From Bradyrhizobium cenepequi (GTDB lineage Bacteria; Pseudomonadota; Alphaproteobacteria; Rhizobiales; Xanthobacteraceae): a stretch of DNA of 64,000 nt. Shown piece after piece: positions 35,053 to 43,368 of the stretch. The position numbers were made by a program, and so were the translations under genes. The notes beneath the pieces were generated by a model. It did no database searches and was not told the DNA's origin. It saw only the letters and a program-made list of their open reading frames with translations. The stretch is taken from contig NZ_JAGKJI010000003.1 in assembly GCF_020329485.1 (NCBI RefSeq), positions 124,001 through 188,000 on the forward strand. The letters are read 5' to 3'. Each line of letters begins with the position of its first letter. Positions within the stretch are counted from its first letter, which is position 1.

Positions 35053-36053
35053 TGCCGCTTGCCCCCGATAGCAGGCAGGACACCATTGTCTCGGTCCGCG
35101 ACCTCGAAGTGCGATTTCAGACCAGCGATCGCCGCGCCACCGTGAGGGCGGTCGACGGCGTTAATTTCGATGTCCGCCGCGGCGAGACGTTTGGGATCAT
35201 CGGTGAATCCGGCTCCGGCAAGACCACGATCGGCCGCGCGCTCGTATTCCTGCTGAAGCCAAGCGCGGGCGCCATCCGGCATGAAGGCATCGATCCGCTG
35301 GTGCTGCCGCGGAAGCGATTTCAGAGCCACCGCCGCGACTACCAGATCATCTTCCAGGACCCGAATGCTGCGCTTAATCCGCGCATGACGATCCTGTCAT
35401 CGGTACTGGAACCGCTCGAGCTTGCACGCGGCGGCACCAGCACCGAGCGCGAGCGGCAGGCGAGGGAGGCGCTCGATCGTGTCGGCCTGCCGCAGGACGT
35501 CGGCGAGCGCTACCCGCACCAGCTCTCCGGCGGGCAGAAGCAGCGCGTGGTGATTGCGCGTGCGCTGACGCTCAAACCAAAATTGATTGTCTGCGATGAG
35601 GTGGTGGCCGCGCTCGACATGTCGATCCGCGGCGACGTGCTCAATCTCTTCGCCGACCTGCAGCGCGAGCTCGGGCTCACCTATGTCTTCATCACCCACG
35701 ACCTCGCCGTGGTCTCCCACATCAGCGAGCGCGTCGCCGTGATGTATCTCGGCCGTTTCGTCGAGCTTGGGCCGACCGAGCGTGTGTCCGAGCATCCGCT
35801 GCATCCCTATACGCGGGCGCTCCTGTCGGCCGAGCCGCGACCATTGCCGTCATCGTTACGCGAAGGCAGCCGCATCATGCTGCAAGGCGAGATCCCGAGC
35901 CCGATCGATCCGCCCTCAGGCTGCCGCTTCCGCACCCGCTGCCCCTACGCGCAGGAGCTCTGCGCCGAAAAGACGCCGGATTGGCGCGAGCTCGAGCCCG
36001 ACCATTGGGTCGCCTGCCACTTCGCCGAACATCGAGACTTCGCACCAAACTAA
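35049..36053 (+). CDS. Dpp/Opp-type ABC transporter ATPase (DppF-like)
   Basis: A 334-residue ATPase starting with a 4-bp overlap (ATGA). Walker A GESGSGKTT, Q-loop FQDPNAALNPRM, signature LSGGQKQRVVIARAL and switch THDLAVV are present. The Walker B is LIVCDEVVAALDMS, with Val in place of the usual Pro after the catalytic Glu. The C-terminus has HPYTRALLSAEP and a GCRFRTRCPYAQELC Cys cluster. It forms the heterodimeric motor with the preceding protein for the permeases further downstream. Confidence 0.92.
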   Translation: MMPLAPDSRQDTIVSVRDLEVRFQTSDRRATVRAVDGVNFDVRRGETFGIIGESGSGKTTIGRALVFLLKPSAGAIRHEGIDPLVLPRKRFQSHRRDYQIIFQDPNAALNPRMTILSSVLEPLELARGGTSTERERQAREALDRVGLPQDVGERYPHQLSGGQKQRVVIARALTLKPKLIVCDEVVAALDMSIRGDVLNLFADLQRELGLTYVFITHDLAVVSHISERVAVMYLGRFVELGPTERVSEHPLHPYTRALLSAEPRPLPSSLREGSRIMLQGEIPSPIDPPSGCRFRTRCPYAQELCAEKTPDWRELEPDHWVACHFAEHRDFAPN

Positions 36054-36077
36054 CAAGAATTGCCGGGAGGGAATGAC

Positions 36078-37625
36078 ATGACAGAGATGACGCGACGCGA
36101 GGCCATCGCGCTGACATCAGCCGCGATTGCTGGCGTGACGATCGGCGGCCCTGCGTGGGCAGAGGCTGCCCCGAAGCGCGGTGGCACCTTGCGCATCTCG
36201 GCGCCGGCCAATCCTTCGAGCCTTGATCCCGCAACAGGCGGCGCCGGCTCTGACCACGCTTTCCTGTTCACGATGTACGACACGCTGATCGAATGGGATT
36301 TCGAGACGTTGGCGCCGAAGCCCGGCCTTGCCGAAAGCTGGAAGTTCACCGATCCGAACACTTTGGTGCTCGACATCCGCACTGGCGTCACCTTTCATGA
36401 TGGCACGCCGCTCGATGCTGAAGCGGTGAAGTTCAATCTGGAACGCAACAAGACGGACCAGAAGTCCAACATCAAGGCCGATCTGGTGTCGGTGGCTTCG
36501 GTCGAGGTCAGCGGGCCGATGCAGGTCACCTTGAAGCTGAGTGCACCGGACACCGCGTTGCCGCTCATCCTGTCCGACCGCGCCGGCATGATGGTCTCGC
36601 CCGCGGCGCTGAAGGCGGCCGAAGGTGGCACTGTCGCACGCAAGCCGGTCGGCGCCGGCGCCTACACGTTCATAAGCTGGGCGGATGGTGAGCGCATCGT
36701 CGTCAAGCGCAACGAGAAATACTGGAAGCCGAACCGTCCGTACCCAGATGGCATCGAGTTCGCGATCATCCCCGAATTGACCACCGGCGCGCGTTCGGTC
36801 ACTGCCGGGCAGAACGACCTCATCTACCAATTGCCGCCGCGCCAGAAGGCGATCCTCGATCGCGTCAGCAGTGTCAAGGTCGTGCACGGTCCGACGCTGT
36901 ATGTCATCCAGATATTCCTGAACTGGGCCAAGCCGCCCTTCGACAATCCAAAGGTTCGCCAAGCCTTCAACTTTGCGATCGACCGCGAAGCCTTCGTGAA
37001 AGCGGCGCTCGCTGGCCTCGCCGAGCCGGCCTACATGAACCTGCCGAAGGCGCATTGGGCTTACGACAAATCCGTCGCAGGGCTTTACCCTTACGATCCC
37101 GACAAGGCGCGCAAGCTGCTCGCGGAAGCCGGCTTCAAGGATGGCCTTGCGATCGATCTCGTCGGGTACCCTGACCAGGACTCGGTGCAGCGCCAGGAAA
37201 TCCTGATCGAACAGCTTCGCAAAGCGGGCATGAACGTCCGCTTCGCTAACGCACCGATCGCGGAAGCTTCCGCCGCCTTCTTCGCCAGCGAGAAGCGCGG
37301 CTCGGGCCTGCTAGCAGCATGGACCGGACGCCCGGACCCGAGCTTGACCTACTCGCTGATGTTCACCAAGGACGCCTATTTCAATGCCGGCCGCGCGCCG
37401 GTGCCGCCGGAGCTCGAAGCCGCGATCAAGGAATCGCGGGCGTCGGAAGACATCGAGTTGCGCCGCAAGGCCTTTGCCACCGTGCAGCGGCTGGTGATGG
37501 AGAACGCCTTCGTCGCGCCGCTCGCCTTCCAGTATGAGCTGGTAGCGATGAACAAGAAGGTGCAGGGCTATCGGCCGAACCTGCTCGGCAAGCCGAAATA
37601 CGACGACGTCTGGCTGGAGAGCTGA
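36078..37625 (+). CDS. ABC transporter substrate-binding protein, family 5
   Basis: A 515-residue exported protein from the ATG at 36078, with GGGAGG 9-14 nt upstream. The signal TRREAIALTSAAIAGVTIGGPAWAE looks Tat-like (RR near the start). Mature family-5 blocks include KRGGTLRISAPANPSSLDPATGG, LAESWKFTDPNTLVLDIRTGVTFHDGTPLDAEAV and a late VRQAFNFAIDREAF. It gives specificity to the Dpp-like importer of this operon. The neighbouring CoA-transferase and carboxylase suggest a carboxylic acid or acyl conjugate as ligand rather than a peptide, which is inference. Confidence 0.9.
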   Translation: MTEMTRREAIALTSAAIAGVTIGGPAWAEAAPKRGGTLRISAPANPSSLDPATGGAGSDHAFLFTMYDTLIEWDFETLAPKPGLAESWKFTDPNTLVLDIRTGVTFHDGTPLDAEAVKFNLERNKTDQKSNIKADLVSVASVEVSGPMQVTLKLSAPDTALPLILSDRAGMMVSPAALKAAEGGTVARKPVGAGAYTFISWADGERIVVKRNEKYWKPNRPYPDGIEFAIIPELTTGARSVTAGQNDLIYQLPPRQKAILDRVSSVKVVHGPTLYVIQIFLNWAKPPFDNPKVRQAFNFAIDREAFVKAALAGLAEPAYMNLPKAHWAYDKSVAGLYPYDPDKARKLLAEAGFKDGLAIDLVGYPDQDSVQRQEILIEQLRKAGMNVRFANAPIAEASAAFFASEKRGSGLLAAWTGRPDPSLTYSLMFTKDAYFNAGRAPVPPELEAAIKESRASEDIELRRKAFATVQRLVMENAFVAPLAFQYELVAMNKKVQGYRPNLLGKPKYDDVWLES

Positions 37626-37631
37626 AGAACG

Positions 37632-38588
37632 ATGGCGCGACGCAGTCCGGTCAGGGTTGTCGGCAGCCGACTGTTGCAGGCGCTGCCCGTGATTGTGCTC
37701 GCGACCTTCATGGTGTTCGCGCTGCTCAAGCTCGTGCCGGGCGACGTCGCGGTGACGCTCGCGGGCGACAACGCTTCCGACGCGCGCATCGCCGAGATCC
37801 GGCACATCTACGGGCTCGACCGGCCGTTCCTGGTGCAATATGGCGTCTGGCTCGGCAAGGTCGTCCAGGGCGACCTCTCGCAATCGCTCCTGACCGGCGA
37901 GCAGGTCGCAACTTCGATCGGCCGGGCGTTTCCGAACACGCTTCTGATCGTGGTGATTGCACTGATCCTCGCGCTCTTGGCCGGCATTCCCATGGGCGTG
38001 ATCGCGGCGATCAAGCCAAACGGCTGGGTCGACAAGGCCGTGAGCATGATCGCCTCGCTTGGCGTCGCCATCCCCGGCTTTTGGCTCGCGATGATCCTGG
38101 TTGCCGAAATCTCGCTCAGGCTCAACTGGCTGCCGGCGACGGGCGCGAAATCCTTCACCGTCTCCCCGATCGAGGCTATCAGGCACGCGATGTTGCCGGG
38201 CATCGCGATCGCCGCCTACGGCATGGCCGAGGTGGCGCGGCAGCTCCGTGGCTCACTGCTGGAAGTGCTGTCGTCGCAATATGTGCGGACGCTGCACGCC
38301 AAGGGATTGTCGATGAGCCGCATCCTCTGGCAGCACGGGCTGAAGAATGTCAGCGTCAATCTCTTCACCATCGTCAGCCTGCTCGTGAACCGCATGCTCG
38401 CCGCGACCGTCGTCGTCGAGGCTGTCTTCGCCATTCCCGGCCTCGGCAGTCTGATTGTGCGCGGCGCGATCCAGCGCGATTTCCCGATCGTGCAGGGCGT
38501 CGTGTTCACGATGGTGATCGTGGTGATCCTGGTCAATTTGATCACCGATCTGCTCTGCGCCGCGGTTGATCCGAGGATCGAGCAATGA
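37632..38588 (+). CDS. Dpp-type ABC transporter permease (DppB-like)
   Basis: A 318-residue membrane protein, 6 bp after the binding-protein gene. The first helix ends in LLKLVPGDVAVTLAGDNAS, the DppB hallmark. The coupling loop is TLHAKGLSMSRILWQHGLKNV and the C-terminal block reads FAIPGLGSLIVRGAIQRDFPIVQG. It forms the pore with the DppC-like partner; their genes overlap by 4 bp. Confidence 0.93.
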   Translation: MARRSPVRVVGSRLLQALPVIVLATFMVFALLKLVPGDVAVTLAGDNASDARIAEIRHIYGLDRPFLVQYGVWLGKVVQGDLSQSLLTGEQVATSIGRAFPNTLLIVVIALILALLAGIPMGVIAAIKPNGWVDKAVSMIASLGVAIPGFWLAMILVAEISLRLNWLPATGAKSFTVSPIEAIRHAMLPGIAIAAYGMAEVARQLRGSLLEVLSSQYVRTLHAKGLSMSRILWQHGLKNVSVNLFTIVSLLVNRMLAATVVVEAVFAIPGLGSLIVRGAIQRDFPIVQGVVFTMVIVVILVNLITDLLCAAVDPRIEQ

Positions 38589-39469
38589 CCGACCTCGCGC
38601 TGGCGTCTCCGCGATTGCCGGCCAAGCCGACACGGCTGCGCCGCTTCCTGCGCTGGTTGGCCGGCGATCTTCGGGCTGTGCTCGCCATCCTCGTGCTGCT
38701 TGCGCTCGTCATCGTGGCGATCGGCGCGCCCTGGATCGCGCCCTATTCGCCGACCGCGCAGGACGTCAACAACATGCTGGCGTCGCCGGCGCCGGAGCAT
38801 CTGCTCGGCACCGATGATCTCGGCCGCGACATCTTCAGCCGCCTGATCTACGGCGCGCCGGCGACCGTCTATGCCAGCGTGCTCGCGGTCTCTGTGGCGG
38901 TCGCCATCGGCCTGCCGGTCGGGCTTGTCGCCGGCTTCTTCGGCGGCTGGACCGACGACATCGTCAGCCGGATCATCGACACCTTCCTGTCGTTCCCGGC
39001 GATCGTGCTGGCGATCGCGGTCACCGGCGCGCTCGGCATCGGGCTCACCAACGGCATGATTGCTGTCGGCATCGTGATGTTTCCGGCGCTTGCCCGCATC
39101 GTCCGGGCGCGGACGCTGGTGGTGCGGCAGGAGCTTTATGTGGATGCGAGCCGATGCTTCGGCGCGCCGGCCTGGCACATCCTGTGGCGGCATGTGCTGC
39201 CGAACACGCTGCAGCCAGTCATCGTGCAGGTGACGTTGCTGCTGGCCGCGGCGCTGCTGGCAGAAGCAAGCCTGAGCTTCCTCGGTCTCGGCATCCAGCC
39301 GCCGAATCCTAGCTGGGGCGCTATGCTGGCGCGCGCCTACCAATATATGGAGATCGCGCCGGAGCAGATGTACGCGCCCGGGCTCGCCATTCTGGTCGTC
39401 TCCCTGGCCTTCAACGCACTTGGAGAATCCTTGCGCATCGTGCTCGATCCGACCATGAAGGATCGCTAG
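38585..39469 (+). CDS. Dpp-type ABC transporter permease (DppC-like)
   Basis: A 294-residue membrane protein with an ATGA overlap to the preceding gene. EHLLGTDDLGRDIFSRLIYGAPATVYAS is the conserved DppC block, followed by ASRCFGAPAWHILWRHVLPNTLQP, the ATPase-coupling loop. LLAEASLSFLGLGIQPPNPSWGAML is the conserved C-terminal loop. It completes the second full Dpp-like importer of the window and is followed after 20 bp by the acyl-CoA carboxylase gene. Confidence 0.93.
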   Translation: MTDLALASPRLPAKPTRLRRFLRWLAGDLRAVLAILVLLALVIVAIGAPWIAPYSPTAQDVNNMLASPAPEHLLGTDDLGRDIFSRLIYGAPATVYASVLAVSVAVAIGLPVGLVAGFFGGWTDDIVSRIIDTFLSFPAIVLAIAVTGALGIGLTNGMIAVGIVMFPALARIVRARTLVVRQELYVDASRCFGAPAWHILWRHVLPNTLQPVIVQVTLLLAAALLAEASLSFLGLGIQPPNPSWGAMLARAYQYMEIAPEQMYAPGLAILVVSLAFNALGESLRIVLDPTMKDR

Positions 39470-39489
39470 AGCTACTCACGGAACCGCTG

Positions 39490-42400
39490 ATGTCCTTTAA
39501 GAAATTGCTGATCGCCAATCGTGGCGAGGTTGCCATCCGTATCGCCCGCGCCGCAGGCGATGGCGGGCTTGCCACCGTCGCAATCTATCCCGCCGACGAC
39601 GCGACCTCACGGCACGCCCGCGCGGCCGACGAAGCCTACGAAATTCCAGGCCGCGGCGCGCGTGCCTATCTCGATATCGAAGCGGTGATTAGCGCAGCCA
39701 AGGCGATGGGGTGCGACGCGCTGCATCCAGGCTATGGCTTCCTCAGCGAGAACGCGACGCTGGCACAGCGCTGTGCGGAGCAGGGGATCACCTTCGTCGG
39801 TCCGTCGCCGGAAGCGCTGGAGCTGTTCGGCGACAAGGCGAAGGCCAAGGCGCTGGCGAAAAGCTGCGGCGTGCCGATCATCTCCGGAACCAGCGGCCCG
39901 ACCAGCCTGGAGGAGGCCAAGGCATTCTTCGGCTCGCTCGGCCCCGGCAGTGCCGTCATGGTCAAGGCGATTGCGGGCGGCGGCGGGCGCGGCATGCGCG
40001 TCGTCGACGACGCCGCCAAGCTGGAACAGGCCCATGCGCGCTGCCAGTCCGAGGCGAAAGCCGCCTTCGGCAACGACGGCGTCTATGTCGAGCGGCTGAT
40101 CCGAAAGGCGCGCCATATCGAGGTGCAGATCATCGGCGATCGCACCAGCCAGATCAGCCATCTATGGGAGCGGGAATGCACGATTCAGCGCCGCAACCAG
40201 AAACTGATCGAGGTGGCGCCGAGCCCGTCGTTGAACGAAGGCTTGCGTTCGCGCATCATCGAAGCCGCAAAGAAACTTGCCGCCGCCGCGCGCTATGACA
40301 ATCTCGGCACCTTCGAATTCCTTGTTGACGACGACGCCCGTGAAGGCGAGGGCGCATTTGCCTTCATCGAGGCCAATCCGCGGTTGCAGGTCGAGCATAC
40401 CGTCACCGAGGAGGTGCTCGGCATCGATCTCGTGAAGGCGCAGCTCGCGATCGCTTCGGGCGCGACTCTGGCCTCGCTCGGTCTCGCGCAGGCTGCGGTT
40501 CCATCGCCACGCGGCTTTGCGATGCAGCTCCGCGTCAACATGGAGGTGATGAACGAGAAGGGCGAGACCAAGCCGACCGGCGGGACGCTGTCGGTGTTCG
40601 ACCTGCCGTCCGGCCCGGGCGTGCGGGTCGATACCTTCGGCTACACCGGCTACAAAACGAGCGCTGCCTTCGATTCCCTGCTCGCAAAAGTCATCGTGCA
40701 TTCGCCGAGCGCGAACTGGGCCGATGTGGTGCAGAAGGCCACGCGCGCTTTACGCGAATTCCGCGTCAGTGGCGTCGCCACCAACATCCCGTTCCTCGGC
40801 GCGATCCTCGCGCATCCCGATTTTGGTGCCAACCGGATCAGCACCAATTTCATCGATGCGCATGCCGGCTCGCTGGTCGCCGCGGCGAAGGAAGCCGATG
40901 AACCGGTGCTGGTCGAAGTCAATGGCGGTGCCCCAGTCGTTGAATCATCGACAGGCGAGGCGGCTCCGGAAGGCTCCGTCGCGGTTCCGGCGCCACTGCA
41001 GGGCACCATCGTCGCGATCGATGTCGCTGAGGGGGATCTCGTCCGTCCCGGCCAGCAGATCGCGGTGCTGGAATCCATGAAGATGGAGCATCTCGTTACT
41101 GCGCCGCATGGCGGCAAGGTGACGAAGATCGCGGGCGGCGTCGGCGTCACGCTGATGCATGGTGAGGCGATCCTGTTCATCGAGCCCGCCGAGGTTGATG
41201 GCCATCATGCTGCGAAAGAGGAGGAGATCGATCTCGACTATGTCCGTCCCGATCTTGCCGAAGTCATCGCGCGTCACGCGATCACGCTGGATGAGAATCG
41301 GCCGGCTTCCGTCGAGCGAAGGCGCAAGACTAACCAGCGCACCGCGCGCGAGAACGTCGCCCATCTCGTCGACGCAGGTTCCTTCGTCGAATATGGCTCG
41401 CTGGCAATCGCAGCGCAGCGCCGCCGGCGCAAGCTCGACGATCTCATCCACAACACGCCGGCCGACGGCCTGATCACCGGCGTTGCCACCGTGAACGCCG
41501 ACAAGTTCGGCGCGGACGCTGCACGTTGCATGGTGATCGCCTACGACTACACCGTGCTCGCGGGCACGCAGGGCCATATGAACCACAAGAAGATCGACCG
41601 CATGCTCTCGCTGACCGAGCAGTGGCGGTTGCCGCTGGTGTTCTATGCCGAGGGCGGCGGCGGCCGCCCGGGTGATACCGACCGGCTTGGCATGACCGGG
41701 CTCGACGGCCCGTCGTTCGTACAGTTCGCTAGGCTCTCCGGTCTGGTCCCCGTCATCGGCGTGGTCTCCGGCTATTGCTTTGCCGGCAACGCCGCGATGC
41801 TCGGCTGCTGCGATGTCATCATCGCCACCAAGAACGCGTCGATCGGCATGGGCGGGCCCGCGATGATCGAAGGCGGCGGGCTTGGCGTCTATCATCCGGC
41901 CGAGGTCGGCCCGGCGTCGTTCCAGGCGCCGAACGGCGTCATCGACGTCCTCGTCGAGGACGAGGCGGATGCGACGACGGTCGCGCAAAAATACCTGTCC
42001 TACTTCCAGGGTGCGGTCAGCGACTGGAAGGCGCCGGACCAGCGGCTGCTCCGCCGCGCGATCCCGGAGAATCGCTTGCGCGTCTACGACATCCGCAAGG
42101 TGATCGATCTCCTCGCCGACGAGGGCTCGGTGCTCGAAATCCGCCGCGACTTCGGCGTCGGCATGATCACCGCCTTCATCCGCATCGAAGGCAAGCCGTT
42201 CGGCCTGATCGCCAACAATCCGAAGCATCTCGGCGGCGCGATCGATGCGCCCGCCGGCGACAAGGCCGCGCGCTTCATGCAGCTTTGCGACGCCTTCGAC
42301 ATCCCAATCATCTCGCTCTGCGACACGCCAGGATTCATGGTCGGGCCGGAGGCCGAGAAGACCGCGATCGTTCGCCACGTCTCGCGCATGTTCGTCACCG

Positions 42401-42798
42401 GCGCGAGCCTCACCGTGCCCCTGTTCGGCATCGTCTTGCGCAAAGGCTATGGCCTTGGCGCGCAGTCGATGATCGGCGGCGGCTTCCATGCCTCTTTCTT
42501 CACCGTGGCATGGCCGACCGGCGAGTTCGGCGGCATGGGCCTCGAAGGCTATGTGCGGCTCGGCTTCCGCAAGGAGATGGAAGCGATCGAGGATCCGGCC
42601 GAGCGCGAAAGATATTACCAGGCCAAGGTCGCTGAGCTCTATGCCAACGGCAAGGCGGTCTCGATCGCCTCCGTGCTCGAGATCGACGAAGTGATCGATC
42701 CCGCGCAAACCCGCCACTGGATCATGTCCGGTCTGCGCTCCGTGCCGAAACCCGCGCCGCGCACGGACCGCAAGCGGCCATGCGTTGATGCGTGGTAA
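39490..42798 (+). CDS. Single-chain biotin-dependent acyl-CoA carboxylase
   Basis: A 1102-residue protein that joins all parts of the enzyme. Residues 1 to about 450 are biotin carboxylase (KKLLIANRGEVAIRIARAA, ATP-grasp loop AIAGGGGRGMRVV, VEHTVTEEVLGIDLV). A biotinyl domain has LESMKMEHLV with the target Lys531. Residues from about 590 are an acyl-CoA carboxyltransferase with both beta-type and alpha-type halves (YDYTVLAGTQGHMNHKK, GCCDVIIATKNASIGMGGPAMIEGGG, LCDTPGFMVGPEAEKT). It fixes bicarbonate onto an acyl-CoA at ATP cost. The same multi-domain layout is known for long-chain/short-chain acyl-CoA carboxylases of some actinobacteria and Rhodopseudomonas. Substrate unknown; last gene of the CoA-transferase operon. 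Confidence 0.9.
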   Translation: MSFKKLLIANRGEVAIRIARAAGDGGLATVAIYPADDATSRHARAADEAYEIPGRGARAYLDIEAVISAAKAMGCDALHPGYGFLSENATLAQRCAEQGITFVGPSPEALELFGDKAKAKALAKSCGVPIISGTSGPTSLEEAKAFFGSLGPGSAVMVKAIAGGGGRGMRVVDDAAKLEQAHARCQSEAKAAFGNDGVYVERLIRKARHIEVQIIGDRTSQISHLWERECTIQRRNQKLIEVAPSPSLNEGLRSRIIEAAKKLAAAARYDNLGTFEFLVDDDAREGEGAFAFIEANPRLQVEHTVTEEVLGIDLVKAQLAIASGATLASLGLAQAAVPSPRGFAMQLRVNMEVMNEKGETKPTGGTLSVFDLPSGPGVRVDTFGYTGYKTSAAFDSLLAKVIVHSPSANWADVVQKATRALREFRVSGVATNIPFLGAILAHPDFGANRISTNFIDAHAGSLVAAAKEADEPVLVEVNGGAPVVESSTGEAAPEGSVAVPAPLQGTIVAIDVAEGDLVRPGQQIAVLESMKMEHLVTAPHGGKVTKIAGGVGVTLMHGEAILFIEPAEVDGHHAAKEEEIDLDYVRPDLAEVIARHAITLDENRPASVERRRKTNQRTARENVAHLVDAGSFVEYGSLAIAAQRRRRKLDDLIHNTPADGLITGVATVNADKFGADAARCMVIAYDYTVLAGTQGHMNHKKIDRMLSLTEQWRLPLVFYAEGGGGRPGDTDRLGMTGLDGPSFVQFARLSGLVPVIGVVSGYCFAGNAAMLGCCDVIIATKNASIGMGGPAMIEGGGLGVYHPAEVGPASFQAPNGVIDVLVEDEADATTVAQKYLSYFQGAVSDWKAPDQRLLRRAIPENRLRVYDIRKVIDLLADEGSVLEIRRDFGVGMITAFIRIEGKPFGLIANNPKHLGGAIDAPAGDKAARFMQLCDAFDIPIISLCDTPGFMVGPEAEKTAIVRHVSRMFVTGASLTVPLFGIVLRKGYGLGAQSMIGGGFHASFFTVAWPTGEFGGMGLEGYVRLGFRKEMEAIEDPAERERYYQAKVAELYANGKAVSIASVLEIDEVIDPAQTRHWIMSGLRSVPKPAPRTDRKRPCVDAW

Positions 42799-42870
42799 GC
42801 GAGCCGCCGCCAACAAAAGGCCAGAGTGGGATGACAATCCAGATCAGCGTCATCGTTCCGAGGCCTCGAC

Positions 42871-43266
42871 ATGCGACACGGACTCCTGATTGCCCTCGTT
42901 CTCGCAAGCCTCGCCGGCGTGAGCAATGTCTCGGCGCAGGACCGAAGGATGACCGAGGTGTTGGTGCCGCGCGATCCCGGGCCAAATGAGGCGGTCCGGG
43001 CCAGGGTCGTAACCGGTCCATTGCCGTTCGGCGGACGCCTTGTCGTCAAGACCGAGCAGGGCGACGTGATCGGCTCGATTATGTCTTATGGTGTGCCGAA
43101 TCCGCACGACACCCGTTCCGAGACCTTTCCCGTTCCGTCGCGGAACGTCATCAACAGGCGGCTGCGGCTGCAAGTGCTGGTCGAAGCGCCGGGCGCGATG
43201 ACCCGCCGCGCAACGCCGGACGAGATCATCAAGCTTGAGGTGACGATCGTGCCGCGCGTGCCATGA
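42871..43266 (+). CDS. Small secreted protein of unknown function
   Basis: A 131-residue protein with a Sec signal (MRHGLLIALVLASLAGVSNVSAQ, cleavage near SAQ). The mature 108 residues contain no Cys and are rich in Val, Arg and Pro, with alternating hydrophobic strands (RLVVKTEQGDVIGSIMSY, RRLRLQVLVEAPG), suggesting a small beta-sandwich. I do not recognise a family. It lies 72 bp after the carboxylase gene and about 100 bp before the GMC gene, on the same strand, and may be a periplasmic helper of either. Confidence 0.6.
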   Translation: MRHGLLIALVLASLAGVSNVSAQDRRMTEVLVPRDPGPNEAVRARVVTGPLPFGGRLVVKTEQGDVIGSIMSYGVPNPHDTRSETFPVPSRNVINRRLRLQVLVEAPGAMTRRATPDEIIKLEVTIVPRVP

Positions 43267-43368
43267 CCTGCGCTGCCGCGGCTTTACTCCACATCCGGTT
43301 TTCCCCTATCGTCTCCCGACAAGAACAACGATCGCGCGTCGCGCAGCGATGATATTGGGGAGGCACTC

